A stretch of DNA of 64,000 bases from Blumeriella jaapii (Eukaryota; Ascomycota; Leotiomycetes; Helotiales; Drepanopezizaceae): the NCBI GenBank assembly GCA_009599575.1, contig VWND01000014.1, positions 434,001 through 498,000 of the forward strand. The letters run 5' to 3'. Below are positions 11,975 to 23,565 of the stretch, piece after piece. The notes under the pieces were generated by a model. That model saw only the letters and a program-made list of their open reading frames with translations, ran no database searches and had not been told where the DNA came from. The position numbers were made by a program, and so were the translations under genes. Within the stretch, counting starts at the first letter, position 1; each line of letters opens with the position of its first letter.

Positions 11975-13376
11975 ATGCATCCCTCCAAGTACCTGGCCGT
12001 GACCAGTCTCGTGGCGTCGACGGCCGCGGCCGTCAACCTGTTCGTGGCCTCCTTCTCGGGGACCGTCACGACGCTCTCGCTCAACCAGGATGCCACCAGT
12101 GGACAATGGCTCTTCAAAGAGACCTCGCGTGTGACCGATGCCCAGACGTCTCCGGCGTGGCTGGAGATCAGCAACGACGTGCTCTACGTCGCGGGCGATG
12201 GCTTCGGCGACAAGAGCTTCATCCGCTCGTACCAGAAGAACGAGGCCGGCGAACTCACGCTGCGGGGGCAGAGCATCACCGACGGCTCCCTGGTCAGCAC
12301 GACCATTTACAACGGGGGCAAGGCGCTGGCGGTGGCGGAATTGTAGGTCCCCTGGCTCCCCTCGGCGCGCGCGTGAGGTCGGCGTGTTGACATCGTCCAG
12401 TACAGGATCCGAGGTGGCCAGCTGGGCCATCCAAGCCGACGGCACTCTCGGCGACATCCTCCACGAGACGCGCTTCACAGGACCCCCGGGATCCGACAAG
12501 TTCGAAGCCGAATCCCGTCCGCACCAGGTGATTGCCGACCCGGACGGCCATTTCATCCTCGTCCCTGACATGGGCCTGGACCTCGTGCATGTCTCAGCAT
12601 CAACCGGACGACCAGCGAGCTCTTGGAGGTCGACCCCTTGATCATCCCGGCCGGCTCTGGCCCCCGCCACGGCACCTTCTTGCGGACCCAGAAAGGCGAC
12701 ACCTACTTCTTCCTCATCACCGAGTTTTCCAACACCGTCTTCTCCTACAAGGTCACGTACGACGTGGGCGAGGATCTGCGCTTTCACATCTCGTTCGAGG
12801 AGGTCTTTTCCAGCAAGATTTTGGTCCGAATCCCACCCCCGACGCCGCCGACGGGGCCGAAGTCGCCGTGAGCGTAAGCCAGCCCCCTCTCCCTCCCTCT
12901 CCCTCTCCCTCCCCTCTGTCCGTTATGCCGCCTGAGATGCGCAACGCGATGGGTAGACAGACGCCAGCTAACACGAGCTCTCCTGCCAGCCCGACGGGAA
13001 GTTTCTCCTCACGTCGTCGCGCAACGAAAGCTCGACGTGGATCCCGAACCCCGACCCCTCGATCCAGGGCAACATCGTCTCGGACACGATGCAGGTCTGG
13101 TCCATCGACGCGGCCACGGGCAAGCTGTCGTTCGTGCAGCTCGCGCCGGCGGGCGGCCGCTACGCGCGCCACTTCTCGCTGAACCGGGACGGCACGCTGG
13201 TCGCCGTGGCCCTGCAGAAGGACAGCAGGGTGGTGGTCATCGAGCGCGACGTCGCGACCGGCAAGCTGGGCAAGTTCGTGGCGAGCGCGCTGCTCGACGG
13301 CGAGCTCAACACCGTGCTGTGGGACGACCACGCGCGCATTTGCAACGGCCCGGTCGAGCTGTGCGCGAATCTCTAG
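11975..13376 (+). CDS. secreted lactonase, 7-bladed beta-propeller (6-phosphogluconolactonase/carboxymuconate cyclase-like)
   Basis: Exons 11975..12342, 12401..12873 and 12990..13376. The product begins with a signal peptide (hydrophobic residues 8-20, Ala-rich cleavage region) and is then a series of propeller blades (VNLFVASFSG, SPAWLEIS, HQVIADPDG, RHGTFLRT, ARHFSLNRDG), matching fungal 6-phosphogluconolactonase-like lactonases of ~410 residues. Enzymes of this fold open cyclic esters; secreted fungal members are mostly uncharacterised. Two single-base frame breaks occur: at about 12593-12595 (before SINRTTSEL) and in the T run at 12819-12822 (before FGPNPTPDAADG). Adding one base at each makes the exon lengths sum to whole codons, so the gene structure is otherwise sound. 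I read this as a real gene with sequence errors, or one recently broken. Confidence 0.72.
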
Positions 13377-14269
13377 ATGGGAGCCGCAAACGCTCGATCG
13401 GATACCTACCTACCTTACCTACCTACCCGAGGCTGGATCTCTCTTCACTTGACTTGTATATACTGACGGCGGTGCACCTCTGCACCAGCTTCCCGTTGCA
13501 ATTGGCCTTGTTTCCTCCCTCCCTCCACGCATCTGGGCATCCTCGTTCCGAAGCCCGCGGGCATTGTGCACGACGATGGCACGTTGCAGCGACGAGCACG
13601 CTGGCATCGCTCGAACGCCAGCGCTGGGAAGCATCTCGAGAGCAGGAGAGGAAATATGCATGGAGGAACACATGGCTGGCGGAAGAGGGAAAGGGAGAGG
13701 CCCCATCCATCGTTCAGCGAAGAGCTGAAAAGCAGTCTTTCCTGGGAGAGAAAGAGAGAGGAAGAAGAAGAAAAAAAAAAGAAGGAAAAAAAGGGAGTCG
13801 TGAGAAAGAAGAAGAGTGGGTGCAGTGGGTTGTAGAACTTGTTAAATCCCACTACTCGCACATACACATACATACTCTCTCTCTCAATCATGAATTCATC
13901 TACCCACCCACTTACCCACTTACTTGAATCGTGGAGTGAAAGCAGAGCAAAGCAAAGCAAAGCAGAGCAAAGCAAAGCAAAGTGGGCAATTCCACAACGT
14001 GATTCGAGCAGACGGACAAGATGCGGCGGGGATGATTGACCCTTCTCTGTCAGGGAAGTCGTGAACAATTCGTTATTCGAGCCCCAGACGCCTTGACGCT
14101 GAACCAACAACCTAGCTGCAACAGCATTATAGATAGAGAAGACTGACCAACCCATATCCGGCTGAAAAGTCTTGGAATGATCAAACCAGACACCGTGACT
14201 CCGATGTCGCTAGCTACCGTTGCTGTAGACCCTGCTGCAACTCCCCCCCCCCCCCCTCCCGACAGCATC
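13377..14269. other. repeat-rich intergenic region
   Basis: No gene is seen. Contents: a CTAC tract (about 13405-13430), a polypurine stretch (about 13690-13820), CA/CT dinucleotide runs (13857-13885), an AGCAA five-base tandem (13940-13982) and a C run (14242-14257). Confidence 0.65.
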
Positions 14270-15315
14270 TCATGAAACTTTTCCAAGACGCGTACTCCAA
14301 GCCTCGTCTGCGCTCTCGTCTTTGCCAGCTGCGCCGACGATAAATTCCAGCACTTTGCTAATCCTGTCGTTCAGGATCCCAGCTCGCCCCATAGTCTCTG
14401 TCGGCGTGATGCCGCGCGCTTGCAAGCCCGCAACTTTGGCCCTCCATGCCTTTTCTTCCCTTTGCTTCAAGGCTCGGTCGACCCTCATCGGTACTGCGAG
14501 CGTGACTCTAACCAGATGGATCGTGAGTCGTGCGCGTCCAACGACGTCGAATATCCTAACCCCATCAAACGTTTCTGCACCCGATTTATTCTACCCAATT
14601 CGATGTATATGAGAAGCGCATATGTTTTAGTCGTCAACACCAACTCGCGTATACGAATGAAACTCTTCTCGACGTTGATCACCACTTCTTCACTGACGAG
14701 GTTGGGGTACTGCACATGCAGCGATTCGAGCCATCGTTTGACAATCACAAAGTCCCCGGTCATAAACTCGTGCAGGATGGCTTCGACGGCGCTGCGGAAG
14801 GTGTACTCGCCGCCTAAGAAGGTCGTCTTGTCTGGTAATTGGGAGGCGGTAGGCTTCGACGCCCGGTCGTAGGTCTTCCTCGCGCTGGGCGACTTGAGGA
14901 TATCAAACGCGAAGCCGAGTCGTTGGAAGGCACTTGGACTTGTCAGACTCGGATGGCCAGAGTCGAATCTGTAGAGCGGATGGACAGGCTTACCTCGTAG
15001 ACGATGCGTGGAACGGCGGTTTGTCCGGATGGCATACCTTGCTTCGTTCGAGGTAGCATCGTCGCAACTCGGCTGGCGACGCCGATCGTGGTGCACCGAG
15101 GATGTGGTATAGCTACTCCGAATCAGCCAAGTCAAGGGAACGTCCGTCATGAGGCTTGACCACACATACATCTTCTTTGCGCAGAACGTCTGTGGTGGGA
15201 GTGGAGGTCAACATTTTTGGCTCGTGGGAATCACATGTCAAGACTTACCCTGGATGATGTCGTCCTTCTGCTTGAAGACAGCGGCGCTCTCCGTCTGACG
15301 GGAATCATCAGACAT
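14270..15315 (-). CDS. J-domain (DnaJ/Hsp40) protein
   Basis: Exons 15315..15249, 15189..15170 (20 nt), 15112..14994 and 14938..14270 (the acceptor at 14932 is an equal alternative). The J domain runs from LYHILGAPRSA through the HPD tripeptide (HPDKPP) to FQRLGFAFDIL, so it can stimulate an Hsp70 ATPase. The rest is a charged helical domain with the conserved-looking segments FDVVGRARLTIHL and MRVDRALKQREEKAWR. There is no Gly/Phe or zinc region, so it is a type III J protein. At 14550-14551 one base is missing (a two-T run where three restore the frame: GY-FDVVGR); with it the length is 291 aa. It is divergent from FIG4, sharing a ~325 bp promoter. The client and compartment are unknown. 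Confidence 0.72.
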
Positions 15316-15640
15316 GGCGACGAGAGAGGCATTAGAAGCGGCAGCCGGAGAAGGGGGGCATGCTGAGAAAGTGAGTGGGTGAAGTGAGGATATACTTTGT
15401 GGCACCAGGAGGGGGGAAATGAAGAATAAATGTTGGAAGTTCCTCGGGACTTAAGAAAAGCAACTGACATGTGCAGCCCTGGACCCTGGACACGGCTGGG
15501 GGCCGGGCCGACGTTAATGCGGCGGCTCTCGAAGTTCGATATCTCGAACTCCCATCGAGCTTGGTAAAGCAGCCTCAACCATGAGATGACACGCAACGAC
15601 ATGAGAACCGCATAGTCTGCGCGCACCGTATCGCGCCACC

Positions 15641-18600
15641 ATGGAAGACCAGGGCGATGGTCCGCCCGCGCGCGCGCGCTCTCCAGGCCGCGTGGAGACG
15701 GCGAGCAACCACGTCCATTTCGATACGGCCAGCGTCTCGACGGACAACGCCTCGCGATCCACGTCGGCCATGACCTCCCCGCTGAGTGCGGACTTCCGGA
15801 ACCCGGCCGTCACCGAGCAGCCAGTGCCCAAGTTTCCGGCGCTGCACAACGATCTGCCCTCCGGCGCAGGCTCGTCGAGACAGCCCTCGGTGGGGGCCGA
15901 GGAGGAGGAGGACGACGACGAAAGTATAGCACGCCCTTTCCAGCGAGGCACGAGTCCGAGTTTGGAAACAAAACGGAACAAGACGGCCGTGTACGAGAAG
16001 GTCGGAGATATTGGGGTGTGCAGGATGCACAAGTACACCTTGTACGAGACCGCCACTCGCTACTACTTTGTCGGACAGGACATCATGGAGACGCGGTTTC
16101 GCATCTTGAAAATCGACCGAACCTCGGATGTGGGGAATCTCAACATCTCGGAAGACGAGATCGTCTACACGAAGAAAGAGATGGACCAAATATTGAACAC
16201 CATCGAGGATGGGAACAAGAGTACGGGCGGGATCAAGATACGAACCGTTACGTGGGGAATCATTGGCTTCATTCGATTCACGGGAGTTTACTACATGCTG
16301 GTGGTTACCAAGAGAAGCCAAGTGGCCATGATCGGTGGGCATTTCACCTATGCAATCGACAAGACTGAACTTATCCCGTTGACAACCGGGTCCAGCTCGA
16401 GATTCAAGCCGGAGGCCAGAAATGCCGAGGAGGCTCGTTTTATTGGCATCCTCAACAACCTGGACTTGACGCGGTCCTTTTACTTCAGTCCCTCTTACGA
16501 CATCACACGTACTCTCCAGCACAACATAACGGCTGAGAGAGATGCGTTGGCGAAGGGCGAGCCATACCCCCACGAAATTGATTACAATGCCATGTTCGTG
16601 TGGAACAGCTATCTGTTGCAACCTGCCGTGGCAGCTCTGAAGAAGACTTACGACTGGTGCATGCCACTCATCCATGGCTACATTGATCAGTCCGGTAAGT
16701 CTCTGTAGACTTTTGATCGGCCCAACTAAGAGTTGTAGCCATTTCAATCTACGGCCGTACCGCATACATCACTGTCATTGCCAGACGGTCAAGGCATTTC
16801 GCTGGTGCTCGGTTCTTGAAGCGAGGCGCGAATGACATGGTACGTGTCCAGCTGCTTTGTACCATTCGCGTGCTGATGCTGGTAGGGCTACGTTGCCAAT
16901 GATGTGGAAACAGAGCAGATTGTTTCCGAAATGCTCACCACGTCATTTCATGGCCCTGGACCCAAGCTCTTCGCCAGCCCCAACTTCACATCCTACGTCC
17001 AGCACCGAGGAAGTATACCGCTGTACTGGACTCAAGACAATACGGGAGTGACTCCGAAGCCACCAATCGAACTCAATCTTGTTGATCCATTCTACAGTGC
17101 TGCTGCTCTTCATTTTGATAACTTGTTCGAGAGATACGGTGCTCCAGTCTACGTTCTGAATTTGGTCAAAGCTCGAGAGCGGACGCCTCGAGAATCTAAA
17201 CTTCTTCACGAGTTCACCACCGCCATAAACTATCTTAACCAATTTCTTCCTGCCGACAAGAAAATTATACACAAGGCTTGGGACATGAGTCGAGCTTCCA
17301 AAAGCCGGGACCAGGATGTGATTGGTACACTAGAGAACATCGCCGAACACGTAGTCACGACTACTGGTTTCTTTCAAAATGGAGATTGCGAAGTCAGCAT
17401 GCCCAGAGTTCAAAACGGGGTTGCAAGGACGAACTGCATTGATTGCCTAGACCGAACGAATGCTGCACAATTCGTGATTGGGAAGAGAGCGCTTGGTCAC
17501 CAGCTTCATGCTCTCGGGATCATTGCTGATACCTCCATCGACTACGACACAGATGCAGTCAATCTGTTCACGCACATGTACCACGACCATGGAGATACCA
17601 TAGCCATCCAGTATGGTGGCTCGCAGCTGGTCAACACCATGGAGACGTATCGCAAAATAAACCAATGGACAAGTCATTCGCGAGATATGGTAGAAAGCTT
17701 CAAGCGATACTACCACAATTCATTTCTCGACGGTCAACGTCAAGAGGCGTACAACCTCTTTCTAGGAAACTACGTGTTTGTTCAAGGTCAGCCTATGCTT
17801 TGGGATCTCCAAACAGATTACTACCTTCACCATGCCGATCCACGCGCATGGTCAGGGGACAGAAGACGCAGCTACATCGACTGGTACACACCCAACTTCC
17901 TCGAGAAGCGTGCCCTTCCAGCGCACGTCAGCCCCATTAACCACAAGCCCCTTGTTTACTTTGACGACTACTGGGTAGAGTACTACAAACCGCGCTCTGT
18001 CTCCTCCCTTCTCAAAGTCTTTTCCTACATGGGTAAGCTCAACTCCACCATCCGCTACATCCCTGTGCGCCCCACGCAAGAAGGTCGCTACGACCTTTCT
18101 CCGTTCAAAGTACGCACCGAGCTCGACCAAGATGTCCCGGATAAGAAGAGAACGCGTAAAGAAGTCACAATTGTCGACCCGTCTGAAGAAAACGAAAGCC
18201 AAGCTCTCGAGGACGACAATTCGTCTATCAAGTCCGGTGTCACGGTTAGCACTAAACGCATCTCGATACAAAGGTGGCTGCAGCCTATACATGAGAAGAC
18301 CGATGCTCATCCCAGCATCATGAAGGAATCGCAAAACCCACCGGCCTCCCCGCAAAAGCAGAAATTAACGCCGCTAGACAAGAGCAAGGCTGCGCAGTGG
18401 ACCTTCACGCAGGTCGTGCACGAGTCACTCAACCCCTGGGTCTCGGCACAAGAGGAGACCGACTATGCGCGTTACATCTCACACCCGCAGACGCTGCCTC
18501 TGGTGGTGAGCAACGACATCCCGGGTGAAATTGATGCAGAGTATCTGGATTACGTGAATGGGAGCTGGAAGGACGTCGGAATCGTGACGAGCGAGGCTGA

Positions 18601-18763
18601 AAACGGGGCGGAGGGCGTGGAGTCCGAGGAGATGAGGAGCTTTCTCGCGGTGGGGGAGAACCCACTGGATGTCAAGGAGGAGGATCTGGGGAAGAAAAGG
18701 TATAAGATGTATCGGAAGTGGTTGATGGGGAAGAGTCTTTTTAAGCAGCAGCCCATTGATTGA
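15641..18763 (+). CDS. FIG4: FIG4-type phosphoinositide 5-phosphatase (SAC domain)
   Basis: Exons 15641..16694, 16739..16839 and 16886..18763, giving 1010 aa with consistent phases. The SAC catalytic CX5R motif is in [16 protein letters not shown]; the surrounding sequence ([32 protein letters not shown]) is of the Fig4 type rather than Sac1. Fig4 dephosphorylates PI(3,5)P2 and also supports its synthesis in the Fab1-Vac14-Fig4 complex on the vacuole/endosome. There is no C-terminal transmembrane hairpin like Sac1's, which agrees. The N-terminal ~100 residues and the region after ~760 are disordered and acidic. The start has a strong CACCATGG context. Length is normal for filamentous fungi. 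Confidence 0.93.
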
Positions 18764-19025
18764 GAGGGGTGCCTGGGCATGCGTGCTTAGGTTAATATGT
18801 TTTAATGAGCTTCGAGCGTTTAGTTCTAAGCAGGAGTTTGGGGATGGAGGGCGATGGACTTGAGGGCATTCTTAGCGTTCGGATGGGATGAGATGAGATA
18901 GGCAGGAACCCATCTGTCTTCACTTGTTTTGAAGCACTTCAGGGAATGTAGCATAAGATACCATTTGAGACACGAAAAAAAAAACCCCCCCATCAGAACT
19001 GATTCACTTCAATTCCCCAGACATG

Positions 19026-20868
19026 CTATCCAGCAACCTCGAAGCCAAAAATATCCATAACCTCCCCGTCCACTTCCACCAGCGGCCCCAACTCCTCACT
19101 CATGTTGACTGTCCCCTCCACAGCCTTAACCAACAACCTCCCCGCCACCTTAACTTCCTCCCTAACCCCCCTCATCAAAGCCGGGTCGTCGCCATCCAGC
19201 CCCGACTCCCCCGCAGTCCGCCAGCAGAGCACCAACATCCTGACCACCTCCCGCCGCCACACCGGCTCCCCGAGCCGCGGCCAGCAATTCAGGATCAGCA
19301 CCTGCAGCGTCTTGAGCGCTTGCATCAGGCCGGCCAACCGCGCGCCGCCGAAGGGGTCGGTGAGCACGCTCGAGAGGAGAGGAAGGATGTCTTTGAGGTG
19401 CTTGACGGCGTGGACGCCGAGGCGTTGGAGGAGGGGGGCGAGATGGGCGAGGAGGACGGTGATGATGGCGGGGTGCGAAGAGGCGTGGAAGGAGGGGGCT
19501 AGGATGCCTTTGCGCAGCAGGCGAGAGAGGAAGTGGAGTCTGCTTTTCTCAGTCTCCGCTTTCTCTTTGGCTTTCTCTTTTTCTTTTGCGGTGTTCTTCG
19601 TGTTTTCTGGCTCTGGGTCCGGCGATCTTGCGGTGGTGGTTTCGAAGCGCGCGCTGTAGAGTGCGAAGAGTGCGGAGTGGGCAGCGGGCAGGATGAGCAG
19701 CGTGTCGGCGAGGGGTGTGATGGAGGGGAGGTAGAGTGTTGTGGGCAGAATGGCGTCTTCAAAGACGGAGGAGAGGCCTGTCTGCGCAAGGAGGCGAGCT
19801 GGGTTAGGGAGGCGCGGGAGGAAGGCCTCTGTGAGGTTCAAACCCCGGACGAGGAAGGGGGCACTGGGGGTGTCGAGGAGGGTGAGGAGGGGTGGTGTTA
19901 GGAGGGGCCAGGAGGTGGAGAGGGTTTCTGACTGATGGGGTGGTTTTCGTTAGGAGTGTACTATATTGAAGATGAGTGGGAAGAGGGAAGAGGGAAGGGC
20001 GAAGGAAAGGGGGGGGGGGTACGGAAGCGTTCTTGACGGCCCATTCTAGCACGGCGATCGAATGGGGTGCCTCGTACCGCCATGGCTGCTGGGCTTTTTC
20101 GTTGGTAAAGTCGTGGCGTTTTGGTGGTGCGCTGCTGGGCATTGCTTTACGGCCTGAGTTGGTGATTGACTCCGGTTTCGAGGCCGAGAAAAGGGGGCGA
20201 ATGAAGTCATGAAGCAACGTTTGGCGGACGAAATCCGGCGCGGAGGTTTGCCGTTGGATCGAGCAGAGTGCGAGTATAGATTCAGCCACAGAAACGGATT
20301 TTGGCGTTGTCCAGTCGTCTTTCTCAGAGGTGAATGCTAGAATGGCGATCAAGACCTTTGCGTCTACGCGCGCGGTACTCATTTGTATGAGGTTCCGCAG
20401 GCTCTCGAGACCAAGAATTCCTTTTTGGAGGGCAGTTGCGAGTATTTTCGACGGCCTTTCATCTGGTTTGAAAATCAGTCTCTCTGCTCAGATCTGAAGT
20501 TGAGGACACACCTTCAGAGCTGTGGTTTTCCAAAACGCAATCACCGTTTGGACGGATCATTTCGGAAACCCATAACGAGATCTTGGTGATGTACTCCTCA
20601 TCACCATCTTCCCTCAGCAGTCTCTCAGGCGCAGCAAGGCAACTGCCTAGTATCATGAGACTCAGGAGAGAATCTTCATCCGAGCGACACAGCTCGTTAT
20701 GTAGCTGGGTGAGCGAGTAGCTTTCAGGCAGCGCTAGGGAATGTCAGCATGAGCACAAAATCTCCGGGATGAGAGCTTACATTGAGTGCTATCCTCTTTC
20801 ATACCGTGCTGTACAGCGGACGCGGTCTTCATTTGCGCGTTCGCAGCTTTGCGGACTGCCGCGAACAT
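19026..20868 (-). CDS. TTI2: TTI2, Tel2-interacting protein (TTT complex)
   Basis: Exons 20868..20781, 20733..20512, 20462..20023 and 19931..19026 give 551 aa in perfect phase. The product is a helical-repeat protein with Tti2-like segments (APHSIAVLEWAV, WPLLTPPLLTLLDTP, LPNPARLLAQTGLSSVFEDA, LLPLLSSVLTDPF). Tti2 works with Tel2 and Tti1 as an Hsp90 co-chaperone that stabilises PIKK kinases (TOR, ATM/Tel1, ATR/Mec1). The third intron (20022..19932) has a GTACCC donor followed by a long C/pyrimidine tract and a CTAAC branch point. An alternative 34-nt intron inside it is possible but less likely. A Lys/Glu-rich insert lies near position 19570. It is convergent with FIG4, with 262 bp between the stops. 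Confidence 0.85.
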
Positions 20869-21234
20869 CGTGGCGTGGATGATGGTGTTTAGAGGATGGA
20901 TTTTGAAGGTTCACGAAGTTTGAGGTCGGCGGCCGCAAGCGAGAATTTTAGCTCGACCCTGCTCGTGTTTACCGACCTATTCCTTACAGGAAGGTACACC
21001 AGTGGTGGTATCACATTTGGTTTAGCAATTCTCATTTTTGGTGTCTACGTGAGAAGTAAATAGAGGGCTTGGCTTCCAGAACAATGCATTCACGGGAGTT
21101 TTAAACGGCAGGGGATAGCATGCATGATAAGTCAATTGTGAGCGGCTTTTGATGCAGCTAATGCACCGGAAGCCACACAGCTATGTTGGATGCGCTATTT
21201 CCATCGCACAAGCACATTGAACAGCAGGCTCTCG

Positions 21235-23049
21235 TTACGCCGTGGGTATCTTCAACTCCTCACCTCGCTTCTTCACCTCCTCAATCGCCCCCGCATAGTT
21301 CGTGACGCCTGGGTTGCGAAGCTGCCACTCCATAACAACGTCCAAAGCAGGTCCCATAAAGGCGCCGGGCTTGATGTTACCCAGCTCCTTGCACAGGACT
21401 TTGCCGTCGATTATGCTCTTCTCGCCTGCTGCATCCATGATGTTCATACTTTCCAGGTGGTCGATGAAACCCTGCCACTCACTAAACAAGGTCTTGTATG
21501 CTGTTGAAGTTAGCACTGAGGCACGTGGTTGTATCAAATGAAGGGGGTCTCACAAGTCGAGGCTCGACTGAATGCATCAACGAGGATAGCAAACAGAGCC
21601 TGGAGACGCCAGTGCCCGCCCTGGGAATTCCATCTACGGATGGTCATTCCCACAGTACCTCGCTGGTTAGAATACGTATCGTTCCGTCCAATTGTATTCT
21701 TGAGCTCCATGATTTCCTCGCGGTGATTGAAAGCGCCAGTGACCATATTGCAAATCTTCTTTTCTAGCTTCAAGCCCTCCCTAGCTACTTTGTAGCCAAT
21801 GGGCAGAAGTTCCTTGTAGTTGCCATTTGCTGGCTGAGACAAAGGGAATTGAGACAGTGGAGTGAGTGCGGCTAGAATCCACGCAAGATAGGAGGCATCT
21901 TCCGAACGGACCAACGATGTATAGATGGAACCGGGAGTCTTGTTAGATTTGAGCTCGTCCAAGCACTCATAAGCAACAGACCAGTGGGTAATGTCTGGTA
22001 TAGGGCTTCTTTCGTCTTTGGGGTCCGAAAAGATGGTGGAGTATAGTCCAAGTCTGTCGATCAACGCCAAAGAACCCTTGGGATCAGGACCTGGGGATAA
22101 GTTAGAAAGCAGACGCGAAATCGAGTTTTCGGAATTGACCTTTCAACATCTTCTCGAGCTCCACACCAACACGCTCTCTGCTAATCTTGAGCTTCAGAGC
22201 TTCCAAAACAACAGGATCACTCATAGCGGCCTCGGATGCAGGATCAATAGTGAAGTTTAAGCGACTTGCAAATCGAATCAACCTCAGCACACGCAATGGG
22301 TCGTCCGTGAAGGTTGTCTTGGGCTCGAAAGGGGTTCGGATGCGGCGTGCAGCAAGATCGTCAAAACCAGATGTGAAATCCTCAACTAAGTCTGTACTCA
22401 GATTGTAGAAGAGCGCGTTAATCGTGGCATCTCGTCTCAGAGCATCTTCTTCCGCAGTACCAAACTCCATTTGAGGGTTACGACTGTCTTCCGAGTACGT
22501 CTCCTTCCGCAAGTTGACAAAATCCACATCGTATCCGAAGATCCTCATAGTGGCAGTCTCGAGATGCTTGGACTTTTCCGGCTTTGCGAGAATCTTGTAC
22601 AAACTCCCCAAATCCTTGCGCTTCACTCCGTGCTTCTTCATGTTCCCTTCCTCCTTGAGATACTGCTGCATCTTGGTGCTGAACGCATGCCCTGTCATGG
22701 CGTTGATGGCCGTGTCGATGTCATGACTTGGAATATCCAGCAGCTTGTCCCGGACCCAACCTCCTGCAAATCGAAGCTCGATCTTCTCCTTGATCTCCTT
22801 TGACTCGTCGATGTATCGGGCAACATCGAGCAGCAAAGCTCTTAGCCGGGCTTCCATCGGCGTGAGAACGATTTTCCGGGTCGCCATCTTCTCTCTCAGC
22901 TTCTTCGTGGGACGAATCTCCTCAGCCTCAACTTGTCTGCGTTTCATGTGAGGGCACAGAGAAAAGGCTCTAGTGAAGGCGATTGCAATAGTGGCTCGAC
23001 TGGCCCTGAAGCGATAGCCGGCGATGAGTGAGTGTCGGTGAACAGTCAT
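21235..23049 (-). CDS. CCA1: CCA tRNA nucleotidyltransferase
   Basis: Exons 23049..22140, 22090..21554 and 21500..21235, 570 aa. Class II nucleotidyltransferase motifs are clear: GGWVRDKLL with HDIDTAI (metal-binding DxD), the RRDATINAL loop, and DDPLRVLRLIRFASR; an arm/body domain follows. The enzyme adds CCA to tRNA 3' ends in nucleus, cytosol and mitochondria. The first ATG precedes an Arg-rich, acid-poor leader of 34 residues that looks like a mitochondrial presequence; a second in-frame ATG at 22947 starts at MKRRQVEAEE, a basic, NLS-like stretch. Use of both starts would fit the multi-compartment role known for yeast Cca1. It is divergent from TRS85. Confidence 0.93.
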
Positions 23050-23565
23050 CGGCTCAGCGTGGAAATGGCATGGAAAGGCCACGAACAGATATCACCGAGG
23101 ATCCTGTGCGTGTTACTGTACTGTAAATGTGTCACGAAAGTTGGTTATTTACATGCCAGGCCGTACTGCACGTAGGGAAATATTTTCCTGAGAACTTCTC
23201 GCCAAGGGAACAAACAAAAGGTCACGTGGAGATTGGACGGAAAGCCGATTGCTGGCTCGAAAGAAGTATTTCTCCAGAAGATGCGCCTCTGCGTCTCGAC
23301 CATGTACAGCGGAGTCAACGGACCAAACGAAATCATCGCGAGTAAGGCCTGCCACCAAAGCGCATGTTGATCGTAACATTCGCAAAAGGCGTCTTGTCTG
23401 ACAAGGTGTACAGGCGCATCCTCGTATTCCGGACCGGATCTGGTGCTGACATCTTCCCCAAGCTGTCTCCCTCTCACGTATGTTGATGCGCCGATTTAAT
23501 CCATTTCGGCGACCGAACGGAGCATTTCGACTGTCACAAAGGCACCGTGTCTTGCGTCGATCTTC

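Noticed and set aside
12874..12989. Continuous reading through the third lactonase segment as exon
   Set aside because: The CTCCCT-rich stretch has a GTAAGC donor and a CTGCCAG acceptor, and removing it joins AVS to PDGKFLLTSSRNES in phase.
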